From JAFLCA01 sp041907145 (GTDB lineage: Bacteria; Bdellovibrionota_C; UBA2361; JAFLCA01): 14,614 nt of DNA. Within the stretch, counting starts at the first letter, position 1; the number at the start of each line of letters is the position of its first letter. The notes below the pieces were generated by a model. The model ran no database searches. It had not been told where the DNA came from and was given only the letters and a program-made list of their open reading frames with translations. The stretch is from the NCBI GenBank assembly GCA_041907145.1, contig JAYRHW010000109.1, positions 1 to 14,614 on the forward strand, read 5' to 3'. This document shows, piece after piece, positions 6,475-14,312 of this stretch. A program made the position numbers and the translations under genes.

Positions 6475-7413
6475 ATGCAGTGGACTGATCAGGCGCTTAT
6501 ACAAGAAGTAGCAAAGGGAAATCTTCGAGCCGTCGCTCGTCTCATTACGTTGAGTGAAAATCGTACGCCCCGAGCGATCGGAATTCAGGCCGAGTTGTTC
6601 AAGCGCACCGGCAAGGCGCATGTCGTAGGAATTACAGGCTCGCCAGGCGCCGGCAAGTCGACACTTGTCGATGCGATTGCGGTCGAGTGGCGCAAACGCG
6701 GCAAGAAAGTAGGCATCATCGCTGTCGATCCCACCAGTCCTTTTTCGGGGGGTGCCATTCTCGGAGACCGTATTCGAATGAGTCGAGTTTCCGAGGACGC
6801 CAGTGTATTCATTCGTAGCATGGCCACACGGGGGTCGTTGGGCGGCATTTCGCGCGCTACTATTGATGCAGTGCAGATCTTAGACGCAGCTGGCTTCGAT
6901 CTTATCTTGGTCGAGACCGTTGGAGTGGGGCAAGCGGAAGTAGATATAGTGAGAACAGCCGATACTTGCATCGTGGTTCTAGTCCCGGGAATGGGCGATA
7001 GCGTGCAGGCTATCAAAGCCGGCATCCTCGAAATTGCCGATGTCTTTACCATTAACAAGGCTGACCGAGAGGGGGCTGACTCGCTCCATAAGGATATTCG
7101 AGTGCTTTTGTCGCTTTCCGAACATGCGGAGGGTGAGTGGGCTCCGCTTATAGTCCAGACCGTCGCAACTGAGCAAAAGGGCATCACCGAACTGATTGAG
7201 TCCTTGCAAGCTCATGCTACCTGGTTGGCGAAGGCTCCCGGTGGTAAGGAGAAGCGGCTTCAGATCCTTGAACACAGCATCCGCCAGATAGCGCAGGACT
7301 TGATGACGGAGAAACTATTCCAGGGCCGGGCTTCCGACTTGAGGCGGATGGCGTCCGAGTGCCTCGAGCGCAGGGACGATCCCTATTCGGCTGCAAGGAA
7401 GCTGCTGGCCTAA
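6475..7413 (+). CDS. meaB: MeaB/ArgK-family GTPase (methylmalonyl-CoA mutase chaperone)
   Basis: MeaB proteins are G3E-family GTPases that load and protect the adenosylcobalamin cofactor of methylmalonyl-CoA mutase or related acyl-CoA mutases. From ATG 6475 the protein is 312 aa, the usual size. Visible motifs: Walker A GSPGAGKS (55-62), the switch I region AVDPTSPFSGGAILGDRIRM (83-102), the MeaB signature ETVGVGQAE (147-155) and the guanine-specific NKAD (194-197). A C-terminal helical arm follows, ending in the typical DDPYSAARKLL. A TTG start at 6439 is possible but would add 12 unconserved residues. No strong ribosome site precedes 6475. No mutase gene is in the window, so the partner is unknown. 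It follows flgE by 53 bases with no terminator, so read-through from the hook operon is possible. Confidence 0.92.
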   Translation: MQWTDQALIQEVAKGNLRAVARLITLSENRTPRAIGIQAELFKRTGKAHVVGITGSPGAGKSTLVDAIAVEWRKRGKKVGIIAVDPTSPFSGGAILGDRIRMSRVSEDASVFIRSMATRGSLGGISRATIDAVQILDAAGFDLILVETVGVGQAEVDIVRTADTCIVVLVPGMGDSVQAIKAGILEIADVFTINKADREGADSLHKDIRVLLSLSEHAEGEWAPLIVQTVATEQKGITELIESLQAHATWLAKAPGGKEKRLQILEHSIRQIAQDLMTEKLFQGRASDLRRMASECLERRDDPYSAARKLLA

Positions 7414-7432
7414 AAGCACTCCAAGCTAACGC

Positions 7433-7462
7433 TTTACCATATCCTCGCGCGTAGGCTATACT
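7433..7462 (+). promoter_or_regulatory. Sigma-70-type promoter candidate for the ABC exporter
   Basis: TATACT at 7457-7462 matches the -10 consensus in 5 of 6 positions. TTTACC (7433-7438, 18-base spacer) or TTACCA (7434-7439, 17-base spacer) serves as a weak -35, 4 of 6 in either case. Transcription would start near 7469, only about 15 bases before ATG 7484, where no Shine-Dalgarno sequence is visible. It lies in the 70-base gap after meaB. Confidence 0.45.
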
Positions 7463-7483
7463 GTTGCTCTTTCCACCAAACAA

Positions 7484-10400
7484 ATGTCAGAAGTTTCTCC
7501 CGAAAGCAGCGCGCCTTTCCTTCAGCGGCTTTATTTTAGCTGGGCATTCCCCATGCTGCGGGAGGGCAGGAGAACCCCGCTTACCGTGGAGACACTGCTT
7601 CCGCTGACTGAGCAGGAACAGGCTGATGACACAGACAAGGCATTTCGGGTAGCGTTCGCGCGCAATCAGGGGCTCGACCGACCGATATTTTGGACCTTCT
7701 GGCAGCTTGAAAAGCCCAATATCCGCCTGGCTTTTCTAATTTCGATGTTGCACTTGGCTGTTCTGGTGGGGAACCCGCTGGTTTTGCGCTCGCTGCTCCG
7801 GTGGCTCGAGCATTCGTCCGCCTTGAGCATGACGGAGGGCTATCTTCTTGCTACAGCCTTAACCGTGTTCTCCGTAGTAGGGAGCCTGTCAGTTCATCAT
7901 ATGTTCCAAATCGTGCTGCGCATGATGCTGCGGGTGCGAGTGCCGCTGATAGCGCTCATTTATCGGAAGTCTTTGCGCCTGACGCAGGAAGCTCGGCACC
8001 GAAGCTCCGCGGGGCAGATTATCAATCTGATGGGTACGGACGCGCAAAAATTCGTCAATGCGGTTAACTTCATTCACTCGTTCTGGTTCCATCCGATGCA
8101 GCTCGCGTTTTCACTCATCGCCCTGTATTGGATTCTGGGAGTGCCGGCCTTAGCCGGCGTGGTGGTGCTTCTCATTACGTTCATCATCTCTTGGTTCTTG
8201 TCCCGCCGCCAAATCGCCGAACGTGGGAAGCTCATGAGCTTTAGTGATACGCGCGTGTCGCTCATGAATGAGATTCTTATGAGCATGCGCATGATCAAGT
8301 TCTACTGTTGGGAGCGCAGCTTCGAGCGAGAAGTTCAGGCGGTTCGCGGCAGAGAGCTCGAGCAGCTATCGACGCTCGCCAAGCTTCAGGCAACTTCCAC
8401 CCTTATATTTTTGAGCACGCCCGTTGTCGTGGCATTCGCCACTTTTAGTACCGCGGTACTACTCGGTGAGCAGCTTCGAGTGTCGGATGTTTTCTCGGCG
8501 CTGGCATTTTTCACGCTCTTACGTCATGCCATGCTGATGCTGCCGGACGTTGCAGCGGCAGCCGTGGAGGCGAATGTTTCGTTGAAGCGAATCGAGGACT
8601 TTTTGAAGCTTCCTGAATTGGCTCTGCCGGAGCGTTCGGGCACCATTGGGGGGATCGAGATCAAGGGAGCGAGCTGGGAGTGGAGCCCGGGGGTTGATGC
8701 AGTGCGCGGAGTTCATCTGTGTGTGCCAGCGCAGAATCTAATCGCCATAGTAGGGGAAGTCGGTAGCGGAAAGAGCGCGTTTCTGCAGGGAGTGTTAGGT
8801 GAGCTGCCGCTCGTGCGGGGAGAAGTAAAGATCGGAGGTAGTGTTGCCTACGTTCCGCAGCAGGCCTGGATACAAAATGGCAGCGTTCAAAATAATATTC
8901 TCTTTGGTCTTCCGATGGATAGGCAGCGGTATGATCGCATTCTGCGCGCCAGCGGTCTGAAGGACGACTTGCTCGAGTTCACAGATGGTGATCAAACAGA
9001 AATTGGCGAGCGCGGAATCAATCTTTCCGGAGGGCAGAAGCAACGAATCAGCTTGGCGCGAGCGGCCTACGCCGATGCCGATATATATTTGCTGGATGAC
9101 CCATTGAGCGCTCTCGATAGTCGAGTCGGCGCCCAAGTTTTTGACGACCTGATATTGGGCGTATTGGGAGAGAAGACAAGAATTCTCGTCTCGCATCGTC
9201 TTGAGTTTGTCGATGCCGCTGATCGCGTACTCGTTTTCCAAAATGGGAGAATCGCCGAGCAAGGCGGTGCGCGGGAACTACTGGCCCAAGCAGGAATCTT
9301 TGCCTCGCTGTGGAGTGTGCATCATGACGGGGCACTCGAGGAAATCGCGACCACTCCTGTGCAAACCCTATCGACTGCGGCTGTTCATGCAGAGCCGGAT
9401 CTACCCAAGGATCTTGGAGAGGATGGCCCAATTGCGGATAGTGCTGCCCAGCCCGCTCGGCAGCTTATCTCGGATGAAGAGCGCTTTAGTGGAGTCGTAA
9501 GTCCCGAGATCTACTATCGGTACATCAAGCTTTTTGCCCCCTGGGCCACGCTCATATTGCTTGCGGGAATATTCGTGTTGAAGGAGGCATTTGGAGTCGG
9601 CTCTGACGGCTGGCTGGCCTGGTGGTCAACCCATGAGCGCATGAGTGCTCTGCATTTCGTGCTGGGCTTTGCCATTCTCGGTCTCGGTGCTTGCGGCGCC
9701 ATTTTCCTGCGCTCATTGATTATATTTCTTCGCGGTCTTTCAGCTGGACGCACGCTGCATAACACGCTGCTTGCAGCCGTGCTTCGCGCGCCGATGAATT
9801 TCTTCGAGGAAAATCCAGTGGGCAGGATTCTCAATCGGTTCAGCCGGGATATGGAGGCGATTGATCTCACCATCCCGCGCACGGTACATGAGGTGGCGGG
9901 CTGTATTTTCACGATTTTGACCACCTTAGTGGTCATCATTGCCGTCGGACCTGCCGCACTCTTGAGCCTCGTGCCTGTCGTCTATCTCTACTTCATGGTG
10001 CAGAGCTATTACCGTCCAGCCGCCCGTGAAGGGCAGCGGCTCGACTCGATTACCCGATCACCAATTTTCGCGCAATTTTCCGAGACGTTGGTCGGAGTCT
10101 CCGTCATTAGAGCCTTCGGTGCGATGCACCGCTTTGAGACCGCGATGCTACACAGTTTGGAGACGAATGCACGAGCCTTCTACACGATCGTTGCCGCAAA
10201 TCGCTGGCTAGGTACTCGTATCGAAACGCTCGGTGCAGGAGTAGTCGGCAGCGCCGCATTCGCTGCCGTGTATTTGCACAGTTCGAGACATCTGGGATTT
10301 ACGAGTTTGGCCGTTACCTACGCCCTTACGGTCACGGGTACGATGAATTGGGCGATACGCATGTTCAGCCAGCTTGAAAGCAATATGAACTCCATCGAGA

Positions 10401-11200
10401 GGGTCGGGTATTACAGTGATCTTAGACCGGAACGTTGGGAAGGGCAGTCTGCGCCGGACCAGTGGCCCTATCGCGGCGATATTCAAATCGAGAATCTCGA
10501 ATTGCGGTATCGGCCTGAGCTACCGGCAGTCATTCAAAATCTAAGCGCGCGCATCGTCGCGGGAGAAAAGATCGGAGTCGTCGGCCGTACCGGATCCGGT
10601 AAGAGCTCGCTGCTTCTCGGCCTCTATCGTATCCTGGAGCCGTCGTCGGGGCGGGTGCTGATTGATGATATCGACGTTTCAACGCTCTCGCTCACGGACG
10701 CTCGGCAGGCATTGGCTATCATCCCTCAGGACCCTGTCTTATTTCGCGGCACTGTACGCAAAAATCTCGATCCCTTCGGCGCGGCGAGCGATGAGGAGTT
10801 GTGGCAGGTATTGTCTCGGTCTCATCTCGAGTCTACGATCCGAAATATACCTGGAATGCTCGACGGGCCGGTGAGTGAAGGAGGCGGCAATTTTAGCGTG
10901 GGGCAGCGGCAGCTGCTTTGCCTTGCGCGGGCACTGCTGCGCAAGAATCGAGTCTTGTTGCTTGATGAGGCTACCGCGAGTGTTGATGTAGCCACGGATG
11001 CGTTGGTGCAGGCGACCATTCGCGAGGCGTTTGCCGATTGCACTGTGCTTACAATCGCCCACAGACTAGGGACCGTCTTGGATTCTGATAGAATCATGGT
11101 GCTCAGTTCGGGCCGCCTGGTTGAATTCGACCGTCCCGAAGTATTGGCGTCGAGACCCCAGGGCGCACTGCGGGGCCTGCTCGACGAGGCTGCGTTATAG
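7484..11200 (+). CDS. Full-length ABCC/MRP-type ABC exporter
   Basis: This 1238-aa single polypeptide has the order TMD1-NBD1-TMD2-NBD2, like eukaryotic multidrug-resistance-associated proteins. It opens with the ABCC lead-in FLQRLYFSWAFPMLREG. TMD1 is about residues 75-370. NBD1 has Walker A GEVGSGKS (424-431), VPQQAWIQNGSVQNNILFG, signature LSGGQ (514-518) and Walker B LLDDP with D539 where most ABC ATPases have the catalytic Glu. A hydrophilic linker (about 615-680) leads to TMD2 (about 690-970). NBD2 has Walker A GRTGSGKS (1034-1041), IIPQDPVLFRGTVRKNLDPF, an altered signature FSVGQ (1137-1141) and Walker B with E1162. Site 1 (NBD1 Walker motifs plus NBD2 signature) is therefore degenerate and site 2 canonical, the ABCC hallmark. 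An N-terminal TMD0 is absent. The likely role is ATP-driven export of amphipathic or conjugated anions across the inner membrane; the substrate is unknown. Confidence 0.93.
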   Translation: MSEVSPESSAPFLQRLYFSWAFPMLREGRRTPLTVETLLPLTEQEQADDTDKAFRVAFARNQGLDRPIFWTFWQLEKPNIRLAFLISMLHLAVLVGNPLVLRSLLRWLEHSSALSMTEGYLLATALTVFSVVGSLSVHHMFQIVLRMMLRVRVPLIALIYRKSLRLTQEARHRSSAGQIINLMGTDAQKFVNAVNFIHSFWFHPMQLAFSLIALYWILGVPALAGVVVLLITFIISWFLSRRQIAERGKLMSFSDTRVSLMNEILMSMRMIKFYCWERSFEREVQAVRGRELEQLSTLAKLQATSTLIFLSTPVVVAFATFSTAVLLGEQLRVSDVFSALAFFTLLRHAMLMLPDVAAAAVEANVSLKRIEDFLKLPELALPERSGTIGGIEIKGASWEWSPGVDAVRGVHLCVPAQNLIAIVGEVGSGKSAFLQGVLGELPLVRGEVKIGGSVAYVPQQAWIQNGSVQNNILFGLPMDRQRYDRILRASGLKDDLLEFTDGDQTEIGERGINLSGGQKQRISLARAAYADADIYLLDDPLSALDSRVGAQVFDDLILGVLGEKTRILVSHRLEFVDAADRVLVFQNGRIAEQGGARELLAQAGIFASLWSVHHDGALEEIATTPVQTLSTAAVHAEPDLPKDLGEDGPIADSAAQPARQLISDEERFSGVVSPEIYYRYIKLFAPWATLILLAGIFVLKEAFGVGSDGWLAWWSTHERMSALHFVLGFAILGLGACGAIFLRSLIIFLRGLSAGRTLHNTLLAAVLRAPMNFFEENPVGRILNRFSRDMEAIDLTIPRTVHEVAGCIFTILTTLVVIIAVGPAALLSLVPVVYLYFMVQSYYRPAAREGQRLDSITRSPIFAQFSETLVGVSVIRAFGAMHRFETAMLHSLETNARAFYTIVAANRWLGTRIETLGAGVVGSAAFAAVYLHSSRHLGFTSLAVTYALTVTGTMNWAIRMFSQLESNMNSIERVGYYSDLRPERWEGQSAPDQWPYRGDIQIENLELRYRPELPAVIQNLSARIVAGEKIGVVGRTGSGKSSLLLGLYRILEPSSGRVLIDDIDVSTLSLTDARQALAIIPQDPVLFRGTVRKNLDPFGAASDEELWQVLSRSHLESTIRNIPGMLDGPVSEGGGNFSVGQRQLLCLARALLRKNRVLLLDEATASVDVATDALVQATIREAFADCTVLTIAHRLGTVLDSDRIMVLSSGRLVEFDRPEVLASRPQGALRGLLDEAAL

Positions 11201-11343
11201 CCTGCTTGAGTAACTAATTGAAATCACTGATTTATTCAATCCCGCTCATTACCCAGGCTAGTACAGCACTCCCTTCGAAAATTTTCCGCTTCAGACCTCA
11301 CCCACGCATGCCGATTTATACTGTGATAGCCCCACCGTTTAGA

Positions 11344-11362
11344 TTCTAAGTTGTTCTAAGTT
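11344..11362 (+). repeat. Tandem direct repeat TTCTAAGTT, 10-base period
   Basis: TTCTAAGTT occurs at 11344-11352 and again at 11354-11362, one base apart, giving a 10-base period close to one DNA turn. It ends 50 bases before the GTG start of the histidine kinase. This fits two half-sites for a regulator on one face of the helix, but no known motif is recognised. A TATACT (11317-11322) lies just upstream without a well-spaced -35. Confidence 0.35.
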
Positions 11363-11412
11363 CCTGCCCCAGCTCGATAGGACGATGTAACGAGATAGCA
11401 GCAAAGGGCGCT

Positions 11413-12708
11413 GTGTTTCCGCTTGTATTGTCGATTCTTGCATTTCTTATCGCGACCGTGGCATTCGTGCGCGCATTGAGCACGCACTTTCAAGAGGCCA
11501 GGGAGATCGCGGAACTCCGCGCCAATATTGAGCGTGCTCAGCAGCTATTGCGTCAGCGCGGCGATCTCGCCAATGAAATTGCTCACGAAATTAAAAATCC
11601 TCTGACTGCGATTCTGTGCTCTGCCGAGACGCTCGACTTGCTGGTGGGTGCCAATTTGCACGAGGATCACCGGCAAAGTCTACGTTATATCAAGGAGTAT
11701 GGAGATAACTTGCTGCGCTTGGTCTCTGACTTTCTCGATGTGAGCCGAGCGGAGTCAGGGCATATAGAGGCACGTCCGGAGCAGTTCCCCGTGGTTCCCT
11801 GTGTGGAGTCCGTGATCGGGCTCTTGAAGGCCAATGCTCTAAAGAAAAATATTACCGTCCAGCTTGCGATACCCGAGGAGCCGCTCGACTCGTTTTGCGA
11901 CCCGCGGCATTTCAAGCAGATTATCTTTAATTTGCTGCATAACGCCCTTAAGTTCACCCCCACGAATGGGCAGGTACAGGTCGCTATCGAGCGTAACTTT
12001 CCATTTCCAAGCGTAAAGATCGTCGTACGGGATACCGGACCGGGTATGTCGGAGGAGCAGCTCAAGAATCTTTTCCAACTCTATGCCCGCTACGATTCCG
12101 GTAAGCCGGAGGGGAGCGCCGGTGTTGGCCTAGGTTTGGCGCTATGCAAGGGCCTGGTGGAAATGAATCAAGGAAGCATTTGTTGTGAAAGCCGGGTCGG
12201 CGTTGGAACGGCATTTACGGTGACGGTCCCGTTTGCGGAGCAGCGTGCCGAGCCTCCGAGAACTCTGTCCGGAGCGTACCTTATGCGCAGCAGCGAGGCG
12301 CCTTTGCGTGTGAGCGATGCTCCTCGTCCACTCGAGGGGCAGAAGTTTTTGTTGGTTGATAAGGATGAGGGAGCGCGCAACGCTGTAGCAACCTTAATCA
12401 ATGCCTGGGGTGGGCTCGTCGACGCAGTTTCGCAGGCAACCGAGGCCGTCAAAGCACTTGAAGACCGTACCTATGATGCCGTTATGATCGATGACTCACT
12501 GCAGGGCTTAGATAGCCTGGAGCTCATTAAGAGAATTAAAGACGGGAGTAGTTCCAAGGATACGACCGTGATAATCGCGGCCTCGAATCCAGAAAGTGCC
12601 GAACTAGCGCACGCCGGGGCGGCTGATAAGTGCGTGGCGAAGCCCCTGAATGGTCGACTACTACTGAAGTCCCTGGCTAACTCGGGGAAATACAATACAA
12701 CGCATTAA
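11413..12708 (+). CDS. Membrane-anchored hybrid histidine kinase without sensor domain
   Basis: This 431-aa signalling kinase starts with one membrane helix (residues 2-20), then a short coiled-coil segment (25-50). The HisKA dimerisation helix has the phospho-accepting H58 in NEIAHEIKNPL. The HATPase_c domain shows N box NLLHNALKFTP (N177), G1 box DTGPGMS (207-213), an F-box-like LFQLYARYDS and G2 box GVGLGLALCK (237-246), all intact. A receiver domain follows (about 310-425) with phospho-acceptor D360 in YDAVMID and the conserved K410. The acidic pair is D316-K317 instead of Asp-Asp, and the switch Thr position appears to be Ala. No PAS, HAMP or periplasmic domain exists, so the input must come from a partner protein or the membrane. 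It starts with GTG 11413 behind AAAGGG (11402-11407). No partner regulator gene is adjacent. Confidence 0.9.
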   Translation: MFPLVLSILAFLIATVAFVRALSTHFQEAREIAELRANIERAQQLLRQRGDLANEIAHEIKNPLTAILCSAETLDLLVGANLHEDHRQSLRYIKEYGDNLLRLVSDFLDVSRAESGHIEARPEQFPVVPCVESVIGLLKANALKKNITVQLAIPEEPLDSFCDPRHFKQIIFNLLHNALKFTPTNGQVQVAIERNFPFPSVKIVVRDTGPGMSEEQLKNLFQLYARYDSGKPEGSAGVGLGLALCKGLVEMNQGSICCESRVGVGTAFTVTVPFAEQRAEPPRTLSGAYLMRSSEAPLRVSDAPRPLEGQKFLLVDKDEGARNAVATLINAWGGLVDAVSQATEAVKALEDRTYDAVMIDDSLQGLDSLELIKRIKDGSSSKDTTVIIAASNPESAELAHAGAADKCVAKPLNGRLLLKSLANSGKYNTTH

Positions 12709-12716
12709 TGCCATGT

Positions 12717-12748
12717 AAGCGGCGGAGCGCTGACAGCTCCGGCCGTTT
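12717..12748 (+). terminator. Hairpin between convergent genes, possible shared terminator
   Basis: AAGCGGCGGAGC (12717-12728) pairs with GCTCCG (12736-12741) and CCGTTT (12743-12748) around a 7-base loop, with one bulged G and one G-T pair. It sits in the 56-base gap where the kinase gene (+) and the acyl-CoA dehydrogenase gene (-) meet. The T tract is only three long on the + strand and weaker on the other, so it may be an inefficient bidirectional terminator or a Rho-assisted 3' structure. Confidence 0.5.
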
Positions 12749-12764
12749 GCGCATGCTGTGAGAC

Positions 12765-13910
12765 CTAGAGCAGCGCCTGCTCCTTGACGATAATGTTCGC
12801 CATAATCTCACTGGTGCCACCGCCAATGGTCATTATGCGCAGGTCTCTCCACCAGCGTTCCGGAGAAAATTCAGTCGTGTAACCGTAGCCGCCATGGATC
12901 TGGATGCAACGATCGGCGATCCATATCGCATCCTCACAAACCTGGCGCTTGGCCAACGAAACTTCCTCGCGGCAGGGCTTATGGGCACAAAGTAGATCTA
13001 GTGCGGAGTGAGTGATTGCTTCTCCCTGCACAAGTTTGGTGTACATTTGCTGGAACATATCGGCCACTGCGCCGAACTCGACGATGCTCTTTCCGAAAGC
13101 TTTGCGGTCCTTGGCATAACGCAGAGTATCGCGAAGGCAGGCGCGGGCACCGCCTAACGAGAGCAGGGTCAGCATCATGCGTTCCCAGTTCAGGTTATTC
13201 GAGGCTTGAATCCAGCCATCCCCGACCTTCCCGAGCACGCAGGTATCATCTACTTCCAGATTTTCGAAAGTAAGTTCGGCGGTGTCGGAGGAGCGCCAGC
13301 CGAGCTTGTCCAGCTTCTTACTGACTTTGAAACCGGGCGTCTTTGTGTCGACTACGAAGGTGGTAAAGCCCTTATAACCAGCCTCGATATCATTGCGAGC
13401 AAGAACCAAAATAAAGTCAGCGCGGGCCCCATTGGTAATAAAGGTCTTCGACCCATTGATGACCCACTTGCTTCCCTTGCGAGTCGCACGGGTGCGGCTA
13501 TTCGCCAGATCGCTGCCGGCGCCCGGCTCGGTAAAGGCATAGGCACCTATCGCTTCTCCGGCAACCGCGCGCTTGAGCCAACGATCCTTTGCTTCCGTGG
13601 TTCCGTACTTAGCGAGGGCGTGCGAAATCACCAGCGAGTGCATGTTAACGCCGGTGGTGAGGCCTACCGCGGGGAGCTCGCCAAAGGCTTCGCACCAGGC
13701 GCCGGCTAGCTTATAATCTCCGCCCACTCCGTCATATTCCTCTGGTATCAGAATTCCCAGAAACCCTTGTTCGCCAAGAATGCGAAATACGTCATTCGGG
13801 AAAAACCCCTGCTTTTCCCATTCATGTACCTTTGGTTTAAGCTCTGTTTCGACCAAGCGACGCACGCTTTCGGTGAAGATGGTGTGCTCTGCGTAATAGT
13901 TAGTGTACAT
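12765..13910 (-). CDS. Acyl-CoA dehydrogenase, IVD/LCAD-type catalytic base
   Basis: This 381-aa flavoprotein dehydrogenates the alpha-beta carbons of an acyl-CoA and passes electrons to ETF. The length is typical. FAD/substrate motifs are AYAFTEPGAGSDLANSRT (123-140), WVINGSKTFITNGARAD (149-165) and QIHGGYGYTTEFSPERWWRD (337-356). At the position of the MCAD catalytic Glu376 the protein has Gly (IGGGTSEI, G364). Instead E243 in NLNWERMM aligns with the catalytic Glu of isovaleryl-CoA and long-chain acyl-CoA dehydrogenases, where the base is on helix G. A branched-chain or long-chain acyl-CoA substrate is therefore more likely than a short straight one, but this is inference. The gene is divergent from the MIP18-type gene, with 111 bases between the starts. 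No clear ribosome site precedes the ATG at 13910. Confidence 0.93.
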   Translation of the reverse strand: MYTNYYAEHTIFTESVRRLVETELKPKVHEWEKQGFFPNDVFRILGEQGFLGILIPEEYDGVGGDYKLAGAWCEAFGELPAVGLTTGVNMHSLVISHALAKYGTTEAKDRWLKRAVAGEAIGAYAFTEPGAGSDLANSRTRATRKGSKWVINGSKTFITNGARADFILVLARNDIEAGYKGFTTFVVDTKTPGFKVSKKLDKLGWRSSDTAELTFENLEVDDTCVLGKVGDGWIQASNNLNWERMMLTLLSLGGARACLRDTLRYAKDRKAFGKSIVEFGAVADMFQQMYTKLVQGEAITHSALDLLCAHKPCREEVSLAKRQVCEDAIWIADRCIQIHGGYGYTTEFSPERWWRDLRIMTIGGGTSEIMANIIVKEQALL

Positions 13911-14021
13911 GGGGTTACCGTAATAGCTATCCGTCTAGAAACAATAAAAAAAGACCCGCATAGAAGCAAGCATGAGTGCGCTGTGTCAGTATTCGCCTAG
14001 GTATGGTAGAAAATCGCTGTC

Positions 14022-14312
14022 ATGGTAACCCGAGAGCAAATCATAGAGGTTCTGAAGACTGTCGAGGACCCAGAGCTGTTTCTGGATATTTGGTTTCTTG
14101 GCCTAATCTACAACATCGAGATTAAGGATGAGTCCGTATATATCGAGATAACGTTCACCACTCCGATGTGTCCGGCCGGTCCCATGCTCGTCGATGAGGT
14201 AAAGACGAAGGTCTCTAAACTGGAGGGAGTAAAGAATGTCGAGGTCAAGGTCGTCTTTACCCCGCCCTGGCAACCCTCGGATGAAGTAAAAGCCATGCTT
14301 GGAATGATGTAG
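14022..14312 (+). CDS. MIP18/PaaD/SufT-family (DUF59) protein
   Basis: The 96-aa protein matches the single-domain MIP18 family, whose members take part in iron-sulfur cluster assembly or delivery. Conserved points are DPEL (16-19), the hydrophobic IWFLGLIYNIEI, and TFTTPMCPAGPML, in which C50 is the family cysteine thought to bind metal or cluster. The end is typical: VVFTPPWQPSDEVKAMLGM. It is not fused to a P-loop (ApbC/Mrp) domain, nor to a second domain as in some SufT proteins. Its stop codon TAG (14310-14312) directly abuts the ATG of the next gene, an acyl-CoA dehydrogenase, implying a bicistronic message and translational coupling. A link to an acyl-CoA pathway enzyme that needs an Fe-S cluster (for example an ETF:quinone oxidoreductase) is possible but not shown here. 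Confidence 0.88.
   Translation: MVTREQIIEVLKTVEDPELFLDIWFLGLIYNIEIKDESVYIEITFTTPMCPAGPMLVDEVKTKVSKLEGVKNVEVKVVFTPPWQPSDEVKAMLGMM

Noticed and set aside
7801..8067. Short alternative-frame ORFs inside the exporter and other genes
   Set aside because: They overlap long conserved proteins in other frames, lack ribosome sites and show no domain-like sequence.
11217..11240. AT-rich hairpin after the ABC exporter
   Set aside because: Nine A/T-rich pairs with a 3-base bulge and no T tract; too weak to call a terminator.
13911..14021. Divergent promoters between the acyl-CoA dehydrogenase and MIP18-type genes
   Set aside because: Promoters must be here for both directions, but the best pair found (minus strand, TTGCTT and TATTGT 17 bases apart) matches the consensus too poorly to place.
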